Positions 49,892-61,789 of a DNA stretch of 64,000 bases are shown one piece after another (position 1 is the stretch's first letter; each line of letters starts with the position of its first letter). A program made the position numbers and the translations under genes. The notes under the pieces were generated by a model. That model ran no database searches and was not told the DNA's origin. It saw nothing but the letters and a program-made list of their open reading frames with translations. Origin of the DNA: Sorex araneus (taxonomy: Eukaryota; Chordata; Mammalia; Eulipotyphla; Soricidae); the NCBI RefSeq assembly GCF_027595985.1, contig NC_073306.1, positions 100,749,926 to 100,813,925 on the forward strand, in the 5' to 3' direction.

Positions 49892-50846
49892 AAGACCTTT
49901 CCACCGTTCAATTTGCTTTTCTAACCCAAATGTCTTTTGGGAGGGTGGAGAGGGGTGGGAGCTTAGAGCCTTCAGTACTAAGAGGAACTAAGTACTAAAT
50001 ACTGAGGGGAACATGTGCAGGGGATTAAACCTGAGTCAGCTCAGTGCAAAGATAAGCTGTACTACCTCACTGGCTCCCCCAGTGGGCTTTTAAAAATTGT
50101 AGTTAAAAAAATAATAATAATAAAAATAAAATTGTAGCTAAGTAGAAATAGGATGGTTTTTACTGTTCTATTATCCCATTATCCTAGAAAAACAAAGTAT
50201 AATTCAGATAAGCATGTTAATATATCCTTTATGAAGCCAACTTAAGACAAATTTAAACAAAGTTCACTAAACATTGCACTTAACAAGTCATAGTATCATT
50301 AGTCCATTTAGTTTGCTTTGGTTTATTAAAGTTACATAAAAGCATATTATATAGTAGTAGTTTTTCGACTGTTGGCCCAAAGATTGGTACATAAAAGGTT
50401 TAAAAACCTGAAAGATAGGCAGGGAATTAAGTCATTGGTAACTACTATAATTTAGATAATTATATTCTCTATTGTTAGAATTTAGATAATTATATTCTCT
50501 ATCTATTGTTAGAACAATCAAATCTGTGCCCCTGTTAGTCTGTACAATGCTATTACATTTCACACTGCATCTTCGGCTAGAGCAGTCTCAAAATTCACTA
50601 TTTCTATTGAATTCCTGACTCATTCGAGGAGAAAGTCAATGGACTACAAAGTAGAGACAAGTTTCACGGTAGGTATGCATACACAAATATAAAAATAAAA
50701 TAATTTCGTTTTGGATATTCCAAGCTGGAATTCAGTGACAGTGAGGAAGACATGAATCACTTGTGAAGTGAATAAGGTGTTTCACACAAATTAAGAGTTA
50801 CTGCTGGGTTAGGAACCCATGTATCGCCCAGACTAACCGTTTACTG
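49890..50846 (-). other. ANK3: ANK3 proximal 3' UTR (inferred)
   Basis: Sequence just downstream of the ANK3 stop codon on the minus strand. It is mostly unique, with one old SINE at about 49935-50090 and a local 26-bp duplication near 50453-50510. A candidate poly(A) signal (AATAAA on the minus strand) is at 50322-50327; others lie further on. Which is used cannot be told from sequence. Confidence 0.55.
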
Positions 50847-50912
50847 TTATGAGTGGCTCTTCTTTTCCACGTGCCGAATTTCTTTCTTCATCTTCATCTT
50901 ATAACCTTCTCC
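50847..50912 (-). CDS. ANK3: Ankyrin-3, last coding exon with stop
   Basis: This exon encodes GEGYKMKMKKEIRHVEKKSH, then S and TAA, the extreme C-terminus of ankyrin-G. From what I know of the family, the ending EIRHVEKKSHS is characteristic of ANK3, and it is what separates this gene from ANK1 and ANK2. The tail belongs to the regulatory region that modulates the membrane-adaptor function of ankyrin, which links ion channels and adhesion molecules to spectrin. The exon is phase 0 and preceded by TTTTAAAGCAG. AAGCAG is a NAGNAG acceptor, so use of the upstream AG would add one glutamine and move the exon edge to 50915. The basic, lysine-rich composition fits a flexible tail. Confidence 0.88.
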   Translation of the reverse strand, partial: GEGYKMKMKKEIRHVEKKSHS

Positions 50913-52267
50913 CTGCTTTAAAAGGAATGTGTACATTAAGATTTTGTGGTAACAGAGTTGAGCTCTGAAGTATTTTCCATTCTTGTTCCTTGAGGCTGGA
51001 TTAGGATAAGTGAAACATGGTTTAAAAGCACATTGACACTTCACATCCCAAACCACAATTTACTTGGTTTAACCACAAGGCTAGAGTCACTGAGGCAAGC
51101 TAAGAGCACCATCAGACGTACGACATAATTGTACTTCGCTAACTCAGTAGGTTAGTGGTAAATTCTGAGAAAACGAGCAGGCTGTCTGATTCTAGTATAG
51201 TAAGCTAGGAAAAAACATCTAAAGCTCTCAAGGCACTCAACCCCCCAACACAACAATTATTAGTATATTATGATTTTTCCTCTTTAAAACCACCTAATTT
51301 TAAGTCATGTTTCTGAGGAAATGATGGTTCTCAGCAAGCATAAATCATGAACTAAGATTCCACAGAAATCCTATTGTTTGGAGGCTTAAACATTTTTCGG
51401 GGCAGGGGAGGGTGATGCAAAGAATTGAACCCAAGGCCTCATGCATGCCAGGCAAATAAGTAGAAATGAGTTGCATCCCTGGTCCCACAATTTTTAAGTT
51501 TGTGTATTTATCAACCTCTTCCTCTCATTCCAGACCAAGCCAGCACTTATTTTTTTTCCCCCTGAAACAACAACATCCCTCTCACTGAGCACAAAATTAT
51601 GTCAAAAGACAGAATAGTTTTTCTAACTTTCTGTCTATCAGAAATTTTCGATTTACTTTTTTCTCAGAGAAATGCAGGTAATTAAAACTTCTTTTTATTT
51701 TTTAAATGAAGAGGATAAAGCTCTTAGAAGGGTCAAGAAAGGAAGAATAATCAGAGATGTTTTCTTTTGGCTATGGAGTCATATCTGCTGAGTTACACCA
51801 TTCACAAGAGCAAAGAAAGAAACCATCCTCTGGTTCTGATGAGGGTAATTCAAACATCACAGTGGAATATAATGGGGAAAGAGAAAGTACAGACTTGCTG
51901 GAAGGATCTTAACCTGAACTTTCTGCGATTACACTGTTTGAACTCAACGCATTTATTCTCTATCTGTGTCCTTAGCAGGTACATAGCTATAGGTAAGGCA
52001 TTGGGCAGAAGGGTGCATGATGAGCAGTTTGGCACTATAAGATTTTTATTTCCCTCTGTTAACACTTGATTTTTATCTCTGTGAAAACTCTGAATCAAGA
52101 GGGTTAGGAAGAAAATGTTTTTCTTTGATTGATCAAATGCAGAATAAGTCAAAACAGCAAAATACTTCAAGCTGCCACACCACAGATGCCAGCCTATTAG
52201 CAGCATTCTCTAAAGAGTTCGCAAAGCCTTTATCCTCTACTTTCTCTTGGCCGTCCCTCTCCTTTAC
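50913..52267 (-). other. ANK3: ANK3 intron before the last coding exon
   Basis: The donor is GTAAAG at 52267 downward and the acceptor AAAGCAG ends at 50913. The intron is about 1.35 kb, with one old SINE remnant at about 51395-51485. Translation reading through the donor stays open to a stop at 52133-52135. Confidence 0.8.
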
Positions 52268-52327
52268 CACATCATCGCGTTTTTTCTCTTGTGGGATAAC
52301 AATTCGTCTTATTACTTTCCGAGTGAT
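52268..52327 (-). CDS. ANK3: Ankyrin-3 C-terminal exon (ITRKVIRRIV)
   Basis: A 60-nt phase-0 exon encoding ITRKVIRRIVIPQEKKRDDV, with acceptor CTTCCTACAG and donor GTAAAG. It continues the motif of the preceding exon; the arrangement TRK(I/V)xRKVxRxI is shared by the C-termini of vertebrate ankyrins. It is highly basic, then acidic. Twenty codons with symmetric phase make it a possible cassette exon. It is separated from the upstream exon by only a 122-nt intron, so the two are probably included or skipped together. Confidence 0.85.
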
Positions 52328-52449
52328 CTGTAGGAAGCAACAGTAAAAGAGGTTTTTCTGTTTTCTACTTCAGGAGATAAACACTACAGCAAATGAATGG
52401 CAGAAAAATCTAAATTCCAAGAGAAACATGAAATCCCAATGGTGATTAC
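52328..52449 (-). other. ANK3: 122-nt ANK3 mini-intron
   Basis: It begins GTAATC and ends TTGCTTCCTACAG on the minus strand, with a good pyrimidine tract. The length is near the practical minimum for mammals, consistent with intron-definition splicing. Confidence 0.85.
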
Positions 52450-52533
52450 TTTTCTGGTGACGAGGGTGCCTTCTTCGTCAGTGAATTGTTCTTCTGTGAC
52501 AGATTCACCAGGAATGTTTTTTGCTTCCTCTCC
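52450..52533 (-). CDS. ANK3: Ankyrin-3 C-terminal exon ([11 protein letters not shown])
   Basis: An 84-nt phase-0 exon of 28 codons, beginning [20 protein letters not shown] and ending TRK. The [16 protein letters not shown] core is the most conserved piece of the ankyrin C-terminal tail (ANK1 has a close [16 protein letters not shown] version), which makes the family call secure. Acceptor CTCCTTTAG, donor GTAATC. It lies directly upstream of the 122-nt intron. There is no frameshift or stop, and the sequence looks intact and selected. Confidence 0.9.
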
Positions 52534-53497
52534 CTAAAGGAGGTGGCATAGAGATTAGCAACATACTGAATGTATAGATCTGCACACCACTCGATATACA
52601 ATATCCATGCTCTGGAATTTTAGAAAAAGAAGGCATTAATTCTACTTAGCCAGTGCAAGGGGGAAAAGTCCAACGCCACTGATGGTTATTTAACAGCCAC
52701 TGATGGTATTTTAACTCAAAGCAAATATGCACAGGACTGGAAGTTAGTAACGGACTCAAAAAAGAACATGAAAGTATGTAACTAGAATGTAATAAAACAT
52801 TGATATGCCAACACAGTGGTTCCATTTTTTGAGAAAAAAATTAAGAATTAGAGCTCTGTTATATCACCTTACTGTACATATCGTGTTTCTTTGTCCTACC
52901 AAATTTCTCAATTCATATGAACTACTCCTACCACTATAATTTGAATAAAATTGGTACTTTAGATGGGATATTGTATTTTTATCTTTATTATTTTTTTTCT
53001 AAAAGTGATAGAAATATGTGTATATATATATTTGAATCACTAAAAGTTCAGGGTACAGAGAAAATTTTTTTTTTTTGCATTGAGACTTTCAAGTCTTAAA
53101 ATAAACAGAAATACCGATGTTTGTGAAATACATAGCTTAAGAATACTGTCTACAGCACTGAGCTTACCAGAGTGGTGAGACCCTGAGGCACAGTCAAGGG
53201 AAATGAGCATTATGGTGATGGTGGGGGACTGGTGATGGAATATTGTATGCATGAGACACTATCACTGACAGAAAAAAATGGCAGATCACAAAGAAAACAG
53301 ATGCATTTCTGGAACTGCAATTCTAACCCTTTAACTGTTACTGTCATGGAAAAGGTAATATTGCTAATCATTTATTCAGTACTAGCTAATAGTGAGACAA
53401 TTATATAATTTAAATCACCATAGGAAGAGGACAGTTATAATTTGAAATGACTGGTTTTGCTAACAAAATTTTCTTTCTTATCACAAAGTGGCTATAT

Positions 53498-53671
53498 ATG
53501 TATTTTTTTCTTTTTGGGTCACACCTGGTGATGCACAGGGGTTACTCCTGGCTCTGCACTCAGGAATTACTCCTGGTGGTGCTCAGGGGACCATATGGGA
53601 TGCTGGGAATCGAACCTGGGTTGGCCTCGTGCAAGGCAAACGCCCTACCTGCTGTGTTATTGCTCCAGCCC
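53498..53671 (-). mobile_element. Type A SINE with target-site duplication
   Basis: Near-consensus copy inside an ANK3 intron, in the same orientation as the gene. The 16-bp TSD CACAAAGTGGCTATAT is at 53482-53497 and 53672-53687. Confidence 0.94.
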
Positions 53672-53821
53672 CACAAAGTGGCTATATTCTTAATGATTGT
53701 GGACTCACAGGCTAAGACAATGGGTGGGACATATGACCTGTTTTATCTCAATGTGGTATAAGCAGGAAGAAATTTGGCATCTTCCCTCTTACTCTTGTTT
53801 ATGCTGAGTATCTATTAGAGT

Positions 53822-54010
53822 GGCTCTCAGAGACAGCTCGGTGGCCAGGGGCACACATACTTTGCATGAGTTCAAACCCCAGCAATCACATGGTCTTCTG
53901 AGCACAGCAGGGTGTAACCCTGGTGGCCCCAGGCATGGTACAGCTAGGCAGTCTGAGTGTCACACAGGGAATGGTTCCTGGGCACTGCATGGGAGTCTCT
54001 TATAAAACAT
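53822..54010 (+). mobile_element. Old SINE with a longer body
   Basis: A degraded tRNA-like head (GCATGAGTTCAAACCCCAGC) is followed by a body with TGGTCTTCTGAGCACAGCAG and an extra GC-rich extension. It could belong with the elements at 13272 and 45270. Confidence 0.5.
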
Positions 54011-54070
54011 TAAAAAAAGGACATTAGAAAAATTTAGATATTTAAATGTATTGAAATCTCTAACTTTTCC

Positions 54071-54258
54071 TTTTTTTTTTTTTTTTTTTGGTGGGGGTGG
54101 AGGTGCAGCAACTGGTGATGCTCAAGGATTACTCCTGGGTTTCCACTCAGGAATACTCCCAAGCGGTTCTCAGGGGATCATATGGGATGCCAGAGATTGA
54201 ACCTGGGTTGACTGAATGCAAGGCAAGTGCCCTACCCACTGTGTGATCTCTCCTTCAT
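54071..54258 (-). mobile_element. Old type A SINE
   Basis: Poly-T at 54071-54089, then a diverged body and head on the minus strand. Confidence 0.7.
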
Positions 54259-57200
54259 TTTCAACTCTATGAAATGTGTAGTTAACAAGAATTGCCAAGG
54301 AGAGTCTTTGGGCCCTCTTTTCTACTAGGAGGTAAAATCTCTAGTTTCTAGAAGTAGTTTTTGTTTCTCAGTACAGTGACTTAACTCAACTCCTCACATG
54401 CTGAAGCGTGTATTCTACCACTGAACGTCACTGCTGCCCAGCAGATTATACTTTCACAAAAACAAAATCCCCAGCTCCCTGGTCTCACTGACATTTTTTG
54501 GCAATACCTCCCTTCCACTTTTGTTGTTTCCAATTGCAAAGGAAAATTACAGCACATATGGTGTCACATCATCACCCCTGATGATGGCCACTATAATGAC
54601 GGTGCTTCTCTGACCCCCTGCTGGAAGTACTGCAGTTTATAATTTTTATTGCTCTTCTTGAATTTTTAAATACAGTGAAATAATAACCTGAGGTTTGCTG
54701 TGACAGAGAGCACTGAAACTTGGTCTTTCCAAAAATGACTGAATATATTTATTATTTCAAATAATATAGCAAGTTATTAGGCAATATGTAGACAACCTAT
54801 TTTTATATTATAAAAAAACCAAGAATATTAAAAAAATATGGTCTGTGAATAATGGCTATCTCTGAAAAATAGAAAAGGCAGGCCTTCATAGATTTTTGAA
54901 TTGCTTGATTTTTGGGAAAACATAAAAACTCTTATTTGGAAAGTCAGCAGAAAACCTTGTATGATACATTTGAACTACACAGTTAGTATTCAGTTATTTG
55001 AATCTGATAAAACTTTTATAACATTTTGGTCTTGAGTTGATTTAAAGATTTTACCTTTAATCAATGAATTTCCCATATGCCTAGTGTATTGCAAATAGGA
55101 CTAGTGAATACAATAAACTGCTTTGATAATATCAACTCATAAAAAAAATAAACATGCTGGTCCAATGATAAAATCCTAAGATAAATGGGAGAGTTTGCTA
55201 ACTTGACTCATTCCTCAAGGTCTTGAAAATCTTGGGGAAAAAAATCTACAGGAGCCAGGAATATAGCTCAAAAGGTTAGCATTGTGTTTTGCATGTGGGT
55301 GGCCTGTATCCAATTCCTGGTACCATCTGGTCCCCTACATGCTGGTCCTACTATATGCCTACAGTGGCCTACTGGAGAAAAAAAAAGAGTCCTTATACTT
55401 TCACCCCATTTACTAGACAGCTTGAACAGCCAAGCAGTCTGCTTTGATAGTCATGGTAAAGGCATCTTGTGCATACCTACTGTTTCCACTGGCACTTGCC
55501 ATCATAGCCAGCTCTGGGAGAGAGAACAACCCCTAAGTAGTTTTCAGCTCTGAGCTCCTAAGTGCTATGGAGATCACTATGACAAATAATATAAAAACAC
55601 TGGCTTAGTACAAGGTTGGACAGTTTTCTTAAAGTAGGTCAAATTCCTAGCATTTTAGTCCATCAAATAGTTTCCAGGAAAGCCCGCCCAAAGTGCTTGC
55701 TTTCTTCTTCTGTGCCACAGCAAATGGCCACGTGCTTAATTTATTCTAGGAAAATTTAATTCATTTAATTTGTTCTGGAAGGGAAAGACTATAGTACTGT
55801 GGCAATAAAAAAGGTAGAAGGCATTTCACTGCAGGGTTATGCTCTGGTCTCAGGACTGTTTACTATCCTGCTGCGGATTCTGGAGTGAAATGACTTATCT
55901 CTACTTCTTGGCTTCTTTTCATCTAGGAAAATAAGAGACTGAAGCTCAGAGTTCCCTTTAAATCCTTTCTTATATTTTTGAAGACAAAGTTTGCATCTCA
56001 TATCTACCATTTATTACTGCAGTGTCAAACTATTTACACTAAAAAACTCAAACAAACATCAAATGGAATTAAAAAGAAAAGTCTGAACAGAAAGATACCT
56101 ATATCTTCTAATATTATAATTTTTCTTCATTCTTGTTTTCTTTAGTGTATACAAAATACATTCCCTAAGGCCTGTATGAGAGATTCTATTTTTTTTTTAA
56201 AGAGGGGCCTCTTTGGTGCTCATGAGGACATTTCTGGCAATGTTTGGAAGTGCTGGGACACATCAGATCCAGCCTACTTGAGTTCAGGGATAAAACTTGT
56301 TTTCCAACACATATAACCCATCATTCTGAGTTAGAGAAATTGTTTTTTTGTAATACAATGATTTACTAGCAATAAAACCTATTATTTGATAATTTCATTC
56401 AACATCCCTAAAATGACACTCACTTCAAGAAGTGATTTTAGGAAGAATGTAAACTGCCATGTCTCTGAAGACTATAAAATCATAATTACGCTGCTCTTTC
56501 AAACTTAAGTTCTTAATAAAAGTGCTCATATATGTTAAAATGCATAAATTACTACTAAAAAGAACCTACTATAGCTAACTTGCATGTATAGAACTTTAAG
56601 AGACAAAAACAAATACTCCTCACTGAGTTAAAAATCTGCATGTTTTTATTCTCCAAAGCTTTTCTTTATCCACTCTGTTGCTTCCTGCAGAACTATATTT
56701 GTGTTCTTACCTATATAATTATCCTCTGTAATGGGCAACTATTAAGAAGAGATTTATTTGAATGAAACAAGAATATGTCAAGCATATAAAGTAATATGAT
56801 AATGTTCTTGGCATGCCTTTTCTGGATTTTTATTTTAAATATAATCAGAAAATCACATAAAATATTGGTTACAGGAATAGCGAGGTCTGAGCAAAGAACA
56901 TGACTTTATTTAGTACCTTCAAAAATCTATTTTTCCACCCAAATCCTAGGTAATATGTAGGAGGTAACTAAGAAAGTTGAGTAGATAATGGCTTGAATAT
57001 TTATTAGATACCAGGAAGTATTTTGCTTGCCTATATAGAATTTTCAAAGAAGAGATGAATGCTTCTTTATGATAGCACCCTATCTGAACTCAAGGTCAAG
57101 TTGGGTACTTCATAATATTTAAAAAATCTTCCCTAATGCTTTAGGTCTTAGAAAAACTATATTAAAACAGATTTTTCTTTCATCTGAACTCCATGGAAAG

Positions 57201-58154
57201 TACAGGCAACAGGATTATGAAGTTTTATATACCTAAGCCAGCTTCCTTGGCCTCTGTTGGGTCTCTGTTACTGTGGAATTGGTTCAGTGTGACAAATGGC
57301 TTTTAATATTTCACTTCTTTTCTTTCTCTGTCACTGCCAATCAGGAAGCCTCAAGTTATTACAGCCACATTCAAAGACCCGGGTGTTGAAAATGGCTGTT
57401 CAGTTCTTCATCCAAGTATTCTAATGTCAAAGATCTCAAGACACAGTATGAAGACAAGTGGTAGACATGCCGGGCTTCACCACCAGTAACATCAGTGCTT
57501 TCAAAATCTCTTTGTGGTGGAAATCAAGAACACTATTATTTATAGTGTTTAACTGTGCTCTAACAGGGTGGGATTCATGTTTTTTACTTCTAGCTAAAAA
57601 TGTTTCCAATAATTAAAACCCTAGCACAAGAAATATGAGACTATATATTTAATTTAACTATTTCAAAAGTTTTTGCCAGATTTGGATCATCCCATACCAT
57701 CCAAGCTAGGCAATACTTCCACATTCTCAGTCAGAAACTGTGAATATAGTAAGAAACTGAGGTAGGAAAGGGAGTGCTTTCACTGTTTCTTTTTCTTCTT
57801 TCTCTCATCTCACTAGAGTCTCTGAAGATTCAACAGAACATCTTATTTGATATGAAGAACTCTCTTACAAGATCAAATCTTAGTTCACATATAGAACACT
57901 TCTGCAAGGAAAGCAGGATGCAAATGCCAAGAATTCTCATGTAAAACTACAACTGCCACATGTCAAACACAGGTCCAGATAGACAGGTTACCATGCAACA
58001 TGGCTTTTTCTTTCTGGTTATTTTCATACGCTTTCAAGAATACAGAGAAACATATACAGAGTCATTTGCTTCACAAACATGCTGGGCTTTCGAAAGCACA
58101 GGAAAGAAGTTTCTCATACAGCAGTGCCCCATAACAGTCCAGCTATGGGGGTAC

Positions 58155-58235
58155 CTTTATAATCAAACGACGGCGAGTAATGCGGGTAGTGACCCTCCGT
58201 TCCTCCTCTGAGCTTGAATCACTTTCACTCAAGTC
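58155..58235 (-). CDS. ANK3: Ankyrin-3 C-terminal exon (DLSESDSSSEEERRVTTR)
   Basis: An 81-nt phase-0 exon of 27 codons, from DLSESDSSSEEERRVTTRIT to a basic end RRRLIIK. Acceptor TTTATCAG, donor GTACCC. The acidic serine cluster (SESDSSSEEE) is a likely casein kinase 2 substrate stretch, and the (S)EEERRVTTR motif recurs in ankyrin C-terminal tails. It joins in frame to the 52450-52533 exon, placing IIK before GEEAKN. The frame is intact. Confidence 0.88.
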
Positions 58236-58872
58236 CTGATAAACGCATTTTTAGTTTAATTTTACCATCACATTTAATACAAAAGACATTCTGAGAAGGG
58301 AAATCAAGAAAGAATTTACTTTTACTTGCTGTCTGCCACCCCCCCCATCCTCTGGAATATCACGATGTGTATTTGTGAAAATATTTTTAAAAATAGCAAG
58401 GGAAAGAAAACTTTAGGCAGAGTAATGGAATTAGTTTCTACAGATTTACCCTATGCACAAAGATCAAGGTAATTAAATTATAAAGTATTAAAATAACAAT
58501 TATAGAAACTATGGCACAAATGACCAGTTTGAGAAAACATTAAAATTAAACTAGTTTTAAATCTCCAATTTGTTCATATAATTATAAATATAGTCCTAAC
58601 CAACCTTCACTTAATTTATACAAAGTGCCATATTTTTTTAAATTTAGATTTGACAACTTTATCAAAAGATATCTTGAAATTGAAACAAACTACTAGAGGA
58701 TTTTTTATTGGCACATACTTAGTCATTTACCCAAAAGATGTGAAACATGAAAGATCTAAGAACTAGCAAGAAACTAAAACAGAAAAGGAACATTTCACAG
58801 ACAAGAATATGGAAATCAGACAAAGGAAAGGGTTTTCAAGTTCCATTTTCCTTGCAAAATAATTGGCTACTT

Positions 58873-59035
58873 CGGCAAGCTACCGAGAGTATCCCGCCCA
58901 CACGGCAGAGCCCTGCAAGCTACCCATGGCGTATTCAATATGCCAAAAAAAGTAACAAAAAGTCTCACAATGGAGACGTTATTGGTGGCTGCTCGAGCAA
59001 ACTGATGAACAATGAGACAACAGTGCTACAGTTCT
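58873..59035 (+). mobile_element. SINE type B, 5'-truncated
   Basis: Body only, starting at CGGCAAGCTACCGAGAG and ending ACAGTGCTACAGTTCTAG. Antisense to ANK3. Confidence 0.82.
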
Positions 59036-60596
59036 AGTCTCTCTGCTATGAAAGCACATCTGGAACATAGACGTATGTACTATGAAATAGAAGAAGTACA
59101 AGTGGCATTCAGGGAAAAACAGATTGATGAAGTAAAAGGAAAACTTGAATCTGAATTATCTGTTTAGGAAATTTTAAATTGAAGAAAGATTTTTACTTGG
59201 ATAAGTTCAAAATCAGAAAAACGCATTCATCTAAATACACTGTGTGTTGTATTATAAACCTATCAAAAATTATCTGAGACAAGTCACTTAAAATAAAAAT
59301 TGGATATTTGGTTAGTTTAATTGTTTTATTCTTTTGATGATGATGATATTATAAGATTTCCATCAGAGAGTTATCTAGGTATTTGGTCAAGAGGGAAACG
59401 AGAGATAAAAAGAATTTTCTCAATACTCCTGGCCAAGGGTTATTGCATGAAAAAAGGTGGATAGCAGCAGAATTTTACCTTGTAACAGCAGGCGGTCATC
59501 CGTGTAAAAGCTGCACCTGGACTTTTGACCTGATTTTCAGGGGACAAAAAAGGGGACTCTTTTCTGAGATCATATACCAAATGACCTGGGTGGTTGTTAC
59601 TGTCCTAAGGTCTAGCCACAAAAGATACATGAATTTGAGTTTCTTAGGAGGTCAGGCTCATATCTCCCGGAAGTTTTTGACTTTTTATATTTATGAAGCC
59701 TTTATTCATCCACTGAAGTAGGACCAGTGGCCAAAACCAAACTGCAAACTCATAAGAATTCTTGAAAATATTTTCTAATAGTAGCTATTTTCCACTACAG
59801 CGTTTCCTTTCAGCTTCTAGTAACACTTCTCCCATGGTCTATGTGTGCATGTGGACACAGAGCACTACTAATTCACATTCATGTTATAGCTTGATTTCTA
59901 AAATTTTCTATCTAACTTTTATAGAACACAGTCTCAGTTAAAATGTCACAACAATTTCTCTCAATATGAGCTCATTTTTAAAAGGGAACATACCATCCCA
60001 AATCCTACTACCACCAATATCCACAGCTACACTTGTCAGGAAGGAAGCAAAAGAAAAAATCTAAGAATTTTACTGTCTCTCCTAACAATCAGGAAAATGG
60101 TCAAAAGAGAGCCTGCAGAAGGAAAAGGAAAGGATATCATTAGAAGTTCTGCTGATAATTAGGTCCTAAGTGACTGGGAGTTTAAGTTTTTTAAGCCTCA
60201 CATTAATCATGAGCTCATTCTTTTACAAAATGCATGTTTTTTTTTCTTTTTCCTTTTTCTTTTTTTTTTCTCTTTCCTTTTTCTATCCATAGCAGTCACT
60301 TAACTAGATAGGCTCAAGGGGGAAATTCAGTGCTATGATTCCAATGATTTATTATTCATAATCTGTCTTCTGCACAGTTTGTGAAACAATACATTTGAGA
60401 CAAAAAGCAGTGGAACAGGTAAGACATTATTATTTTCTTATATCCATTTGAGTCATAGTTTCTGTTAAACTTTTAAAATAACTCATCATGGCAACATTCA
60501 AAGAATAAAAGAAAGTCTATCAGATGGTAACACAAAAACATTCAGTACAAAGAGTAGGCAACTAAGTATGACTGTAGATGTTTTTAATTACTAGAA

Positions 60597-60668
60597 ATAA
60601 GCATTAACATAGTTACCTTAAGTGTAAAGATGATAAGCATTAACATAGTTACCTTAAGTGTAAAGATG
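60597..60668. repeat. 36-bp tandem duplication
   Basis: Two identical copies (60597-60632 and 60633-60668) of a unit starting ATAAGCATTAACATAG. Their identity suggests a recent event. Confidence 0.95.
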
Positions 60669-61262
60669 ATACTTCTAACTTTGAATTTCTAAATGCCACA
60701 AATTGACATATATGACAGAGTTAATTACATATATTACAAAGCTAAAATTGACATATAAACAAAGCTAATGAAATGGATATATATCCATTATATCTATCCC
60801 ATTGCTTTGCTTCTTCAATTTTTAAAAATTTGAGAGAGCTGACCTATTGAACAGAACTCTAAAAGACTCTATAAATTATGCAGAAAAGCCAGAAAGGGTC
60901 AAAATAATTATCTTCCTTCCATTAAAAAAAATGGATTGAGAGTTAGAAAACGTAAATCTCATTTAAAATATTGAGATTGAAGCCAGTTACTCAATTTCTG
61001 AAGTTTTTTTCTATCTGAAAAGAATGGTAAGAGTGATAATTATATTTTTCTTACCTAATGAACAATGATCAAATAGCATATACTTTACTTAATACTTCCT
61101 TTACCCACCCTCTCCCACCCACACAAACACCAACTGGTGCTCCAATTTTTGATCAGACATTTATAATTTGGAAATAGAAAACAGCTTTGAGGTCACGCTA
61201 TAGGATTCATCCAAAGTAGTGAAGCCTCAGTATTTCAGTTTCATGACAACATGATGACATAC

Positions 61263-61644
61263 CTTCGGTTCTGACCCACTGGACCCCTCTTCTTCATGGA
61301 GATTAAGCCTTGGTTTGCCGTCTGCAGGAGAAGTCCTACTCATCTTTTTCATACTGACAGGCACACAGGGTTTAGGCTCTTCTGATACAAACTTGCTGGT
61401 TTCTTCTACAGATTTCTGATATGCTGCCAAAGATGCTGCTGCTTGCTCCTCCACACGGCCAGATCCATGTAATTTGGGTTTCAGAGCTTCCTTTGGGCTC
61501 TGTTTCCCTACATCATTTGAGGATTCTGAAAAGTATGATTTTGTCTTTGCTTCCGGAGTGACTTCTGCATGGCTTCCATTTGCTTCAAATTTTCCAGGTT
61601 CTCCTTTGAGATATGAAGTAATGGAATCTCTACACTGGTCAGGG
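61263..61644 (-). CDS. ANK3: Ankyrin-3 C-terminal regulatory-tail exon
   Basis: A 382-nt exon: one base finishing a split codon, then 127 codons from PDQCRDSITSYLKGEPGKFE to GSSGSEPK. Acceptor AACCTTTTGCAG, donor GTATGT. The Ser/Lys/Glu-rich, low-complexity composition fits the disordered tail after the death domain. The stretch VPVSMKKMSRTSPADGKPRL and the end EEEGSSGSE agree with what I recall of ankyrin-G. It ends in phase 0, so it can splice to 58235, 52533, 52327 or directly to the last exon at 50912 without breaking frame. The open frame extending past both edges is intronic. Confidence 0.88.
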
Positions 61645-61789
61645 CTGCAAAAGGTTAAAAAGTTGGTGTTTATAATAATAAAACATGTGATTTCCCCCAA
61701 ATGGGTGTCAGATGCTCTAAACTGTGACAACTAGGTTTTCGGTTACATTTCCAGGCATAAGGGAGACACATGAAAAAATCTGGTCACTG

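Larger units (their letters stand above)
52534..58154 (-). other. ANK3: ANK3 intron, 5.6 kb
   Basis: Between the DLSESDSSSEEE exon and the [11 protein letters not shown] exon. It contains a type A SINE at 53498-53671, old SINE remnants at 53822-54010, 54071-54258, 55252-55370 and 56200-56340, and otherwise unique AT-rich DNA. No further exon could be recognised. Confidence 0.75.
58236..61262 (-). other. ANK3: ANK3 intron, 3.0 kb
   Basis: It contains a truncated type B SINE (58873-59035), a 36-bp tandem duplication (60597-60668), a MIR-like remnant at about 60950-61080 and otherwise unique AT-rich DNA. Confidence 0.75.

Noticed and set aside
57960..58211. 83-codon plus-strand frame overlapping an ANK3 exon
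   Set aside because: The opposite strand holds a splice-bounded ankyrin exon with a conserved motif, so this frame is only its shadow.
59383..59721. 112-codon plus-strand frame inside ANK3
   Set aside because: It is antisense within an intron, has no recognisable domain, and its composition is like the flanks.
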